Part shown: positions 14,396-21,101 of the stretch, one piece after another | Layout of the letters: each line of letters starts with the position of its first letter | How positions within the stretch are numbered: position 1 is the first letter of the stretch | The notes under the pieces: generated by a model | Databases searched by the model: none | What the model saw: the letters and a program-made list of their open reading frames with translations, nothing else | Told to the model about the DNA's origin: nothing | NCBI GenBank assembly: GCA_038123715.1 | Contig: JAYPAN010000026.1 | Location: forward strand, 1-21,101 | DNA: 21,101 bases | Direction of reading: 5' to 3' | Origin: JAYPAN01 sp038123715 | GTDB lineage: Bacteria; Pseudomonadota; Alphaproteobacteria; RS24 | Translations under genes and position numbers: made by a program

Positions 14396-15274
14396 TTACA
14401 GCGCTTCCGCACCGGAGATAATTTCAATCAGTTCCTTGGTAATTTGTGCCTGACGCGACCGGTTATAGGTAATGGTCAAATCGTCAATCATCTCGCCCGC
14501 ATTGCGGGTGGCGTTATCCATCGCGCTCATGCGCGCGCCCTGCTCGCTTGCGGCATTTTCCAGCAAAGCGCGCAAGATTTGCACGGTTATGTTGCGCGGC
14601 AAAAGCGCGTCGAGGATTTCATTTTCTTCCGGCTCATAATCATAAGCCGCGCCGCCCAAATCGGGCGTTTCGGCGGCATCTATGCTGGCGGGAATAATCT
14701 GGCGTGCCGTCGGGGTCTGGCTAATCACCGATTGGAACTCGGCAAAATACAGCGTGCAAATGTCAAATTCATCGGCCTCAAAACCATCCAAAATCTGTGT
14801 CGCTACGCCTTGCGCTTCATTAAAGCCGACCGATTTCAGCCCTTGATAGGAGACCGGCTCAAGCAATTCTTCGTGAAAATCGCGTTTCAACACTTCATGA
14901 CCCTTGCGCCCGACACACAAGATTTTGACGCTTTTGCCCTCGGCTTGCAGGGCGCGAGCCTGTTCGCGCGCCAAACGCGCAATGGAGGCATTAAAGCCGC
15001 CGCACAGGCCACGCTCGGCCGTGGCGACAATCAGCAAATGACGCTTGTCACTGCCCGTGCCGGCCAGCAATTTCGGGGCTGATTCCATATCGGTAATACC
15101 GGCGGCCAGATTGGCCAACACAGCCCCCATGCGGTCAGCATAGGGACGGGCGGCTTCCGCCGCTTCCTGCGCGCGGCGCAGTTTGGACGCCGCGACCATT
15201 TGCATGGCACGGGTGATTTTCTGCGTTGCCTGCACGCTGGCAATTCGATTGCGAAGCTCTTTCAATGAGGCCAT
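14396..15274 (-). CDS. atpG: ATP synthase F1 gamma subunit
   Basis: Gamma is the rotor shaft inside the alpha3-beta3 ring. The 292-residue product has the conserved N-terminal helix MASLKELRNRIASVQATQKI followed by TRAMQMVAASKL, the Rossmann-like middle with ATAERGLCGGFNA, and the C-terminal helix SAMDNATRNAGEMIDDLTIT and YNRSRQAQITKELIEI. GGGAG lies 9 nt before ATG. It is separated by 43 nt from atpA upstream and 36 nt from atpD downstream. Confidence 0.98.
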   Translation of the reverse strand: MASLKELRNRIASVQATQKITRAMQMVAASKLRRAQEAAEAARPYADRMGAVLANLAAGITDMESAPKLLAGTGSDKRHLLIVATAERGLCGGFNASIARLAREQARALQAEGKSVKILCVGRKGHEVLKRDFHEELLEPVSYQGLKSVGFNEAQGVATQILDGFEADEFDICTLYFAEFQSVISQTPTARQIIPASIDAAETPDLGGAAYDYEPEENEILDALLPRNITVQILRALLENAASEQGARMSAMDNATRNAGEMIDDLTITYNRSRQAQITKELIEIISGAEAL

Positions 15275-15317
15275 TTAGACCGGCTCCCTTTCCGTCTTAC
15301 ACTCAGTCCGATTTGCC

Positions 15318-16847
15318 TTAAGCAAAATCAGCGGCATAGGCATCCACCACTTTTTTCAAAGCCGCTTCGGTTACATCCGACAGCGCTTTTTCATTGCGAA
15401 TGGCGTCGAGAATCGCGCTTTCCTTGCTATGCACAAGCTCAAGCAGACCCTGTTCAAAACGCCCGACATCGGCGGTCTCAATCTTGTCGAGATAACCGTT
15501 CACACCGGCATAAATCACCACAACCTGCTCTTCCACTTTCAGCGGCGAGAATTGCGACTGTTTCAGCAATTCGGTCAGACGCTCACCACGGCGCAGCAAT
15601 TGTTGGGTCGCCGCGTCAAGGTCGGAGCCAAATTGGGCAAAAGCGGCCATTTCACGATATTGCGCCAGCTCACCCTTAATTTTACCAGCAACCTGCTTCA
15701 TCGCCTTGATTTGCGCCGCCGAGCCAACGCGCGACACGGATAGGCCGACATTCACCGCCGGGCGGATGCCCTGATAGAATAAGTCGGTTTCAAGGAAAAT
15801 CTGGCCGTCAGTGATGGAAATCACATTGGTCGGAATATAGGCCGACACATCATTGGCCTGGGTTTCGATAATCGGCAAAGCGGTCATCGAACCGGCGCCG
15901 AAATCATCATTCATTTTGGCGGCGCGCTCAAGCAGGCGCGAGTGCAAGAAGAACACATCGCCCGGATAGGCTTCACGCCCCGGCGGGCGGCGCAGCAATA
16001 ACGACATTTGCCGGTAGGACACAGCCTGTTTCGACAAATCATCATAGGTAATCAGCGCATGCATCCCATTATCGCGGAAATACTCGGCCATTGTGCAGCC
16101 GGTAAAAGGTGCAAGGAATTGCAGCGGCGCGGCTTCCGACGCCGTGGCAGCGACAATGATTGAGTATTTCAGCGCGTCATTTTCTTCCAGCGTCTTGACG
16201 ATTTGGGCAACCGTTGAACGCTTTTGACCAATCGCCACATAAACGCAATACAGCTTGGCGCTCTCATCATCACCATCATTTATTGCCTTCTGGTTCAGCA
16301 TGGCGTCAATGGCAATGGCGGTTTTGCCGGTCTGGCGGTCGCCAATAATCAATTCGCGCTGGCCGCGGCCAATCGGGATAAGCGCGTCAACCGCTTTCAG
16401 GCCGGTTTGCATCGGCTCATGCACGGATTTGCGCGGGATGATGCCGGGTGCTTTCACATCCACTTTCATCCGCGTCTCAGTGTTTATCGGGCCTTTGCCG
16501 TCAAGCGGATTGCCCAGCGGGTCAACCACGCGGCCGAGCAATTCCTTGCCGACCGGCACAGACACAATATCGCCCGTCCGCTTGACCGTATCGCCTTCGC
16601 GAATATCGCGGTCGGAGCCGAACACCACCGCACCGACATTGTCTTCTTCAAGGTTCAGCGCCATGCCGCGAATACCACCGGGAAACTCCACCATTTCACC
16701 GGCCTGCACATTGTCGAGGCCGTAAATGCGGGCAATCCCGTCACCGACCGACAGCACTTGACCGATTTCGGACACTTCCGAACGCTGGTCAAAGCCCTTG
16801 ATTTGCTCTTTCAATATCGAAGAAATTTCCGACGCTTTAATATCCAT
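15318..16847 (-). CDS. atpA: ATP synthase F1 alpha subunit
   Basis: Alpha alternates with beta in the F1 hexamer and carries the non-catalytic nucleotide sites. The 509-residue product has the N-terminal crown domain (EIGQVLSVGDGIARIYGLDN, 27-46), the P-loop GDRQTGKT (169-176) and the arginine-finger region PAVNVGLSVSRVGSAAQ (Ser-Arg-Val-Gly-Ser). The start codon shares one base with the atpH stop (TGATG), which couples their translation. Length and motifs are normal. Confidence 0.98.
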   Translation of the reverse strand: MDIKASEISSILKEQIKGFDQRSEVSEIGQVLSVGDGIARIYGLDNVQAGEMVEFPGGIRGMALNLEEDNVGAVVFGSDRDIREGDTVKRTGDIVSVPVGKELLGRVVDPLGNPLDGKGPINTETRMKVDVKAPGIIPRKSVHEPMQTGLKAVDALIPIGRGQRELIIGDRQTGKTAIAIDAMLNQKAINDGDDESAKLYCVYVAIGQKRSTVAQIVKTLEENDALKYSIIVAATASEAAPLQFLAPFTGCTMAEYFRDNGMHALITYDDLSKQAVSYRQMSLLLRRPPGREAYPGDVFFLHSRLLERAAKMNDDFGAGSMTALPIIETQANDVSAYIPTNVISITDGQIFLETDLFYQGIRPAVNVGLSVSRVGSAAQIKAMKQVAGKIKGELAQYREMAAFAQFGSDLDAATQQLLRRGERLTELLKQSQFSPLKVEEQVVVIYAGVNGYLDKIETADVGRFEQGLLELVHSKESAILDAIRNEKALSDVTEAALKKVVDAYAADFA

Positions 16848-17413
16848 CAGCTGGCCTCATTCATGGCAGTTTTCAGAGAATTCAGTTTGGTGCGTAGCGA
16901 GCCGTCAATCATCCGGCTGCCGAGTTTGACAATCATGCCGCCAAGCAGTGACGCATCGGTCTCCACTTCGACAATTACGGATTTGCCCAATGACTTTTGC
17001 AACTGGTCTTTCAGCGCGTCAATTTGTCCATCATTCAGCGCGCGCGCTGCGGTCACGCGGGCAATCAGCTCGTCGCGATTGCGCGCCACCAGCGCCGCAT
17101 ATTGACCGGCCATATCAGGCAAAGCGAAGGCGCGGCGTTTTTCAATCACCAGCGCTACAAAATTCATCACCAGCTTATGCGCGCCGGCGCGGGTCAAAAT
17201 CGCTGCCATCGCGTCGCTTTGCTCGGCGGCAGAAATGACGGGGCTGCGTATCAGCTTTTGCAAATCGGCGCTGTCGCTTATCAGGGCTTTCAAACCGGCC
17301 AAAGTCTCGGCAATGGCGGCGGCCTCATCGGGCGGCAAATCCTGTGCCAGCTCGAACAGCGCAATGGCATAACGCCCGGCAAGCCCACCAATTACATTTT
17401 CATCTGAAGACAA
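16847..17413 (-). CDS. atpH: ATP synthase F1 delta subunit (OSCP homologue), TTG start
   Basis: Delta joins the top of F1 to the peripheral stalk. Starting at the TTG at 17413-17411 gives 188 residues beginning M(L)SSDENVIGGLAGRYAIALFE. That matches the family, where 8-10 residues precede the GxAxRYAxALFELA motif and total length is about 180-190. The C-terminal LLGGMIVKLGSRMIDGSLRT is the delta signature. GCGGGA lies about 9 nt before this TTG. The frame is open further upstream to an ATG at 17563, but the extra 50 residues (Cys/His/Trp-rich) do not look like delta. The stop overlaps atpA by one base. Confidence 0.93.
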   Translation of the reverse strand: MSSDENVIGGLAGRYAIALFELAQDLPPDEAAAIAETLAGLKALISDSADLQKLIRSPVISAAEQSDAMAAILTRAGAHKLVMNFVALVIEKRRAFALPDMAGQYAALVARNRDELIARVTAARALNDGQIDALKDQLQKSLGKSVIVEVETDASLLGGMIVKLGSRMIDGSLRTKLNSLKTAMNEAS

Positions 17414-17538
17414 AAGAATATCCCGCAAAAATCCGTGTTTCCAACCCGCTTGCACCGGCATGGAAGACATTTTGCAAATGCGCTGTTTCCACCCCAAACA
17501 AGCCTGTCGTAGCAAGTTCGGGAGATGGCTTATCATGC

Positions 17539-17564
17539 TATGGGGCAGCTTGCAACACCCCATA
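17539..17564. promoter_or_regulatory. Dyad in the region upstream of the F1 operon
   Basis: TATGGGG (17539-17545) and CCCCATA (17558-17564) form a perfect 7-bp inverted repeat around a 12-bp spacer containing the palindrome TTGCAA. CCCATATGGG (17559-17568) is a further palindrome overlapping it. It lies about 125-150 bp upstream of the atpH start, in the 278-bp gap after priA (17414-17691) that must hold the F1 operon promoter unless transcription reads through from priA. I could not place a convincing -35/-10 pair. Confidence 0.4.
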
Positions 17565-17691
17565 TGGGCGCAGGGAAAAAGCCTTGTTTACAAGCTGTTT
17601 GCCGGTGATTTGGCCGCCGATTACGGGTCGTTTGACGCCATATTGCCAGTGATTCCCCCTGCCTGCGCGCGCACGCCGGTCAGTCTGGCGG

Positions 17692-19848
17692 TTACAAGAA
17701 GCTGTAAGGGTCAATATCAACATGCAGGCGGATGCTGCCGCGCCGCTTCACCTGCGCCAGCCATTGCGCCAGATAGTTTTGCATGGGCGCACCGCGCGCG
17801 CCCTTGACTAGAAACCGGAAACGATAGCGGTCGCGGATGCGGGCAATCGGTGCCGGTGCCGGCCCCAGCACGCTGATGGCCGCATGCTGCGGCACCAGCC
17901 TTGCCATATCGCGCACAAAGGCCTGCGCCTCATCTATATTGGTCGCCGACACAACCAAAGCGGCCAGCCTGCCGAAAGGCGGCATAGCGGCCATTTCGCG
18001 CGCGGCAATCTCGCGGTCGTAAAACGCATCGCGATCGCCGGCGACCAGCGCTTGCAGCACCGGATGGTCGGGCATGTGACTTTGCAGCATGGCGCGCCCG
18101 CCAATCTCGGCGCGACCGGAACGCCCTGCCACTTGCGACAAAAGCTGATAAGTGCGCTCGGCGGCGCGCAAATCACCATTGCCCAAGCCCAAATCGGCAT
18201 CGACCACGCCGACAAAGCTCAATTTCGGTAAATGATGCCCCTTGGCGACAATTTGCGTGCCAATCACAATATCAGCCTCGCCCGCCGCAATGCGCCCGAT
18301 AAGCGCGCGCATTTGCGCCGCACCGCCATGGTCGGAGGATAAAACAATCGTGCGCGCGTCAGGAAAATGCGTCAGCACTTCCTCAGTAATGCGCTCAACG
18401 CCCGGCCCGCAAGCGACCAATTGACCGGCCTCGCCACAAGCCGTGCAGCTCTCCGGCACAGGCTCGGCATGGCCGCAATGATGGCATTGCAAGCGGCGCT
18501 GGAAGCGATGTTCAACCATCCATGTATCGCAAGACGGACACATATAGCGATGACCGCAAGCGCGGCACAAAGTCAGCGGCGCATAGCCACGCCGGTTCAA
18601 AAACACCAATGCCTGCGTGTCGCGCGCCAACGCATCGCCAATCGCCGTCACCATTTCCGGAACCAGCCATTGCCCGCGCGGCGGCGTGGATTGGCGCATA
18701 TCGACCAGCTCAATCTCCGGCAGGCTGGCGCCGCCATGCCGGTGGCTCAATCGGTGCGCCTGATAACGCCCCTGCTGCGCGTTGACATAAGATTCCAGCG
18801 ACGGCGTGGCCGAGGACAGCACGACAGGACAAGACGCCAGCCGCCCGCGCACCACCGCCATATCGCGGGCATTGTAAATCACGCCATCTTCCTGTTTGAA
18901 ACCGCCATCATGTTCTTCATCGACAATAATGGCGCCAAGATTACGCCACGGCAGGAACAGCGCCGAGCGCGCACCAACCAGAACTTGCACGCGGTTTTCA
19001 GCCACTTCGCGCCAGGTGCGCCGCCTCTCGGTCGGGCCAAGACCGGAATGCCAAAGCGCCGGCGCACAGCCAAAGCGCGCCTCAAACCGGTCAAGAAATT
19101 GCGCGGTGAGCGAGATTTCCGGTAGCAAAATCAACCCCTGCCGCCCTTGCCGCAAGGCTTCCGCCAGCGCCTCGAAGTAAACCTCAGTCTTGCCCGAACC
19201 GGTGACGCCATCAAGCAAATGGGTGGAAAAGCTGTCATCGCGCACAGCCTTGACCAGCGCATCGCCAATCGCCTGTTGCGCGGCCGATAAAACCGGCAGT
19301 GCCGCATCGGGGTCGGGCGCGTCAAACGGGCGGTGGCCGGGCAGTTCAAGTGCCACCAGATTGCCGGCGGCGACCAGCCCTTTGACCACCGAGGCGCTGA
19401 CCCCGGCGGCACGCGCCAAATCAGCCGCGCTCAACATGCCGGCCTCGCCCAACGCATCAAACACGCGCTGGCGCGCCGCTGTCATGCGCTCAGGCCGCGT
19501 CTGGCCGTCGCGCAGCACAATAAGCGGCTTGGCCGGTTCAAAGGCTGACGGCACGCGCATCACCTGACGCAAAACCAGACCCGGCGGCGACATCACATAG
19601 TCAGCCACCCATTCAACAAATTGACGCAATTCCTCAGCCAGTGGCGGCACATCCAATCGCGCCGTGACCGGTTTCAGCTTTTGCCGGTCGGCATCACCCG
19701 CGCCCGGCCCCCAGACCACACCATTAACGCGGCGCGGCCCCAAAGGCACTTCAACAAAATCACCCGCCGCCAGCGTCATATTGGCTGGCACGGCATAGTC
19801 ATACGGCCCCGGCAAGGCAAGGGGAATCAGAACGCTGACAAGCTGCAT
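17692..19848 (-). CDS. priA: Primosomal protein N' (replication restart helicase PriA)
   Basis: PriA is an SF2 3'-5' DNA helicase that reloads the replisome at stalled forks. The 718-residue product (about 732 in E. coli) has the N-terminal 3'-DNA-binding domain (QLVSVLIPLALPGPYDYAVP, then GDFVEVPLGPRRVNGVVW) and a winged-helix region (about 115-175). It has Walker A GVTGSGKT (214-221), DEEH (310-313) and the SSATPSLES motif. Eight zinc-binding cysteines (428, 431, 437, 440, 455, 458, 468, 471) are all present. C-terminal QVAGRSGR is helicase motif VI. ATG 19848 matches the family N-terminus; an in-frame ATG at 19905 would add 19 unconserved residues, and neither has a good Shine-Dalgarno. 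It is divergent from fsa and lies upstream of the F1 operon on the same strand. Confidence 0.96.
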   Translation of the reverse strand: MQLVSVLIPLALPGPYDYAVPANMTLAAGDFVEVPLGPRRVNGVVWGPGAGDADRQKLKPVTARLDVPPLAEELRQFVEWVADYVMSPPGLVLRQVMRVPSAFEPAKPLIVLRDGQTRPERMTAARQRVFDALGEAGMLSAADLARAAGVSASVVKGLVAAGNLVALELPGHRPFDAPDPDAALPVLSAAQQAIGDALVKAVRDDSFSTHLLDGVTGSGKTEVYFEALAEALRQGRQGLILLPEISLTAQFLDRFEARFGCAPALWHSGLGPTERRRTWREVAENRVQVLVGARSALFLPWRNLGAIIVDEEHDGGFKQEDGVIYNARDMAVVRGRLASCPVVLSSATPSLESYVNAQQGRYQAHRLSHRHGGASLPEIELVDMRQSTPPRGQWLVPEMVTAIGDALARDTQALVFLNRRGYAPLTLCRACGHRYMCPSCDTWMVEHRFQRRLQCHHCGHAEPVPESCTACGEAGQLVACGPGVERITEEVLTHFPDARTIVLSSDHGGAAQMRALIGRIAAGEADIVIGTQIVAKGHHLPKLSFVGVVDADLGLGNGDLRAAERTYQLLSQVAGRSGRAEIGGRAMLQSHMPDHPVLQALVAGDRDAFYDREIAAREMAAMPPFGRLAALVVSATNIDEAQAFVRDMARLVPQHAAISVLGPAPAPIARIRDRYRFRFLVKGARGAPMQNYLAQWLAQVKRRGSIRLHVDIDPYSFL

Positions 19849-19868
19849 GGCGCTACTGTGAGACAGGA

Positions 19869-19884
19869 CTTGCCGAAAGGCAAG
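19869..19884. promoter_or_regulatory. Short GAAA-loop hairpin in the priA/fsa divergent gap
   Basis: CTTGCC (19869-19874) and GGCAAG (19879-19884) make a perfect 6-bp stem closed by a GAAA tetraloop when read on the plus strand. It lies in the 93-bp gap between the priA and fsa starts. Role unknown; it may be chance. Confidence 0.3.
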
Positions 19885-19941
19885 CGGTCGGGCATGGTGA
19901 GACATGATTCTCAGCCGATTCTGACTGCCAAAGGAGCCGAT

Positions 19942-20598
19942 ATGCAGTTTTTCATCGACAGTGCCGACACAAAAGCCATTGCCGAATTGGCCGCCACCGG
20001 CATGGTGGACGGGGTGACGACCAATCCGTCGCTGGTCGCCAAATCAGGCCGCGATTTCAAGCAATTGATTGGGGAAATCTGCGAAATGGTGGACGGGCCG
20101 GTCTCGGCTGAAGTGACCGCGCTGGAAGCCGATGCCATGCTGGCCGAGGCCGATGAATTGCTGGGCATTGCACCCAATGTATGCATTAAAGTGCCGCTGA
20201 CATGGGATGGTTTGCGCGCCACGCGGGTGCTGGCCGATAAGGGCGTGAAGGTTAATGTAACGCTCTGCTTTTCGGCCAATCAGGCTTTGCTGGCGGCCAA
20301 AGCGGGGGCGGCCTATATTTCGCCTTTTGTTGGGCGGCTTGACGATATTGCCGTTGATGGCATGACGCTGATTGCCGATATCCGCCAGATTTACGATAAT
20401 TATCCGGAACTTGAGACCGAGATATTGGTCGCCTCTGTGCGCTCGCCGGAGCATATTCGCCAATCGGCGCTTATCGGCGCGGATGTTGCCACATTGCCAC
20501 CCGATGTGTTGCGCGGGCTGATTAACCATCCGCTGACCGATAAGGGGCTGGCGGCATTTCTTGCCGACTGGGAAAAAACCGGCCAGTCCATCAGCTAA
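19942..20598 (+). CDS. fsa: Fructose-6-phosphate aldolase / small transaldolase (TalC-FSA family)
   Basis: The 218-residue product is the compact TIM-barrel form of the transaldolase family (about 215-220 residues). It starts MQFFIDSADTKAIAELAATG, shows GVTTNPSLVAKSGR (24-37) and has the Schiff-base lysine Lys83 in NVCIKVPLTWDGL. VNVTLCFSANQALLAAKAGA and YISPFVGRLDDI are further signatures. The family holds both fructose-6-phosphate aldolases and true transaldolases of the pentose phosphate pathway; sequence alone does not separate them with certainty. AAAGGAG lies 6 nt before ATG 19942. It is divergent from priA and its TAA overlaps the next start by one base (TAATG). Confidence 0.92.
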   Translation: MQFFIDSADTKAIAELAATGMVDGVTTNPSLVAKSGRDFKQLIGEICEMVDGPVSAEVTALEADAMLAEADELLGIAPNVCIKVPLTWDGLRATRVLADKGVKVNVTLCFSANQALLAAKAGAAYISPFVGRLDDIAVDGMTLIADIRQIYDNYPELETEILVASVRSPEHIRQSALIGADVATLPPDVLRGLINHPLTDKGLAAFLADWEKTGQSIS

Positions 20599-21101
20599 TG
20601 GCAGGGACGCGACCCGCAGGCGCTGATGCTGCCCTGCCGGTCAGGGCGGATTTAGCCAATCAAATCACCGATTGGCTGGCCTTTATGCGGTCTGAAAAAC
20701 GCTTGAGCGCGCATACTTGCGATGCCTATGCCCGCGATATCGGACAATTTTGCGCTTTTCTGGCCGAACATTTGGGCGCCCCGCCCGGCCTGTCTGATAT
20801 GGCGACATTGGCGCTGGCTGATCTGCGCGCCTTTATGTCCAAACGGCGTGCCGATGGCATACAGACGCGCTCGCTGCGCCGACAGCTTTCCGGCCTGCGC
20901 CATTTCACCGGTTTTCTTGAACGCCGCGACTTGCCGGTTTCCACCGCTTTTGCCCTGCTCAACCCGCCCAAACAAACGCGCAGCCTGCCGCGTCCGGTCG
21001 CGCCGGAAAAATTGCGCGAAATGATTGAGCTGGCGCGCAACACGCCCAAGCAAAGCTGGCACGGGCTTCGCGATGCGGCGCTGCTGCTGCTGCTCTACGG
21101 G
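20598..21101 (+). CDS. xerC: Tyrosine recombinase XerC-like, N-terminal part (cut by window edge)
   Basis: The frame is open from ATG 20598 to the end of the window (168 codons) with no stop. It has the SAM-like core-binding domain of Xer recombinases (residues about 20-110: WLAFMRSEKRLSAHTCDAYA, LRAFMSKRRADGIQTRSLRR, QLSGLRHFTGFLERRDL). The hinge NPPKQTRSLPRPV follows and the catalytic domain begins with LRDAALLLLLYG. The catalytic Arg, His and Tyr lie beyond the window. XerC and XerD resolve chromosome dimers at dif with FtsK. The place next to fsa and priA fits alphaproteobacterial xerC, but XerD or another chromosomal integrase cannot be ruled out from this half. Translation is coupled to fsa through TAATG. 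Confidence 0.88.
   Translation, partial: MAGTRPAGADAALPVRADLANQITDWLAFMRSEKRLSAHTCDAYARDIGQFCAFLAEHLGAPPGLSDMATLALADLRAFMSKRRADGIQTRSLRRQLSGLRHFTGFLERRDLPVSTAFALLNPPKQTRSLPRPVAPEKLREMIELARNTPKQSWHGLRDAALLLLLYG

Noticed and set aside
14207..15082. Plus-strand open frame of 291 codons opposite atpD/atpG
   Set aside because: It spans the gap and parts of two conserved genes in antisense, and no protein family is recognisable.
16224..17105. Plus-strand open frame of 293 codons opposite atpA/atpH
   Set aside because: Antisense shadow of two conserved genes with mirror composition; no ribosome binding site or domain seen.
17570..17600. Possible intrinsic terminator for priA (CTTGT/ACAAG followed by T run on minus strand)
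   Set aside because: The stem is 5 bp with a loop of only 2 nt and the T run is separated by GC, so it is not a credible terminator.
19621..19941. Upstream extension of the fsa frame inside priA
   Set aside because: It is antisense to the priA start region; ATG 19942 has a strong Shine-Dalgarno and the conserved N-terminus.
1..21101. CRISPR array, tRNA, rRNA, insertion sequence or prophage
   Set aside because: No regular direct-repeat array, no recognisable tRNA or rRNA sequence, no transposase and no phage protein was seen. The xerC-like gene sits in housekeeping context and is not a sign of an integrated element.

Overview
The window is a chromosomal housekeeping segment that reads as alphaproteobacterial. 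Support comes from the F1-only ATP synthase operon (atpH-A-G-D-C, with no Fo genes beside it), flanked by priA, an fsa-type aldolase and a xerC-like recombinase, and from the rplU-rpmA-obgE-proB-proA-nadD-rsfS-rlmH-envC-ctpA-rppH order. I cannot assign the genus. Base composition is moderately GC-rich and looks even throughout. I see no tRNA, rRNA, insertion sequence, phage gene or CRISPR array, and nothing that points to recent gene transfer.

Layout. (1) At 1-125 (-) lies the first 41 codons of a TonB-dependent outer-membrane receptor, with a signal peptide. It is divergent from a zinc-free quinone oxidoreductase at 377-1354 (+). The 251-bp gap between them is AT-rich and full of inverted repeats. 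(2) rplU and rpmA (1533-2192, +) have a clear sigma70-type promoter in front and a strong intrinsic terminator behind. (3) obgE, proB, proA, nadD, rsfS, rlmH, envC-like, ctpA, rppH, a 2-oxoglutarate/Fe(II) oxygenase and purU (2373-12630, +) follow each other with mostly very short gaps or 4-nt overlaps. They cover ribosome assembly and silencing, proline synthesis, NAD synthesis, envelope hydrolase control, mRNA decapping and one-carbon metabolism. (4) purU converges on the ATP synthase operon, which runs on the minus strand: atpC, atpD, atpG, atpA, atpH (12635-17413), preceded by priA (17692-19848, -). (5) priA is divergent from fsa (19942-20598, +), whose stop overlaps the start of a xerC-like tyrosine recombinase that runs off the right edge.

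Most of this is well known biology and I do not see an undescribed multi-gene system. The points that deserve a second look are: an epsilon subunit of only 88 residues that lacks the whole C-terminal helical domain, with its gene ending 4 nt from convergent purU; rsfS with no ATG or GTG start; atpH apparently starting at TTG; an uncharacterised IPNS-type oxygenase locked between rppH and purU; and dense dyad structure in the receptor/oxidoreductase gap and in front of atpH.
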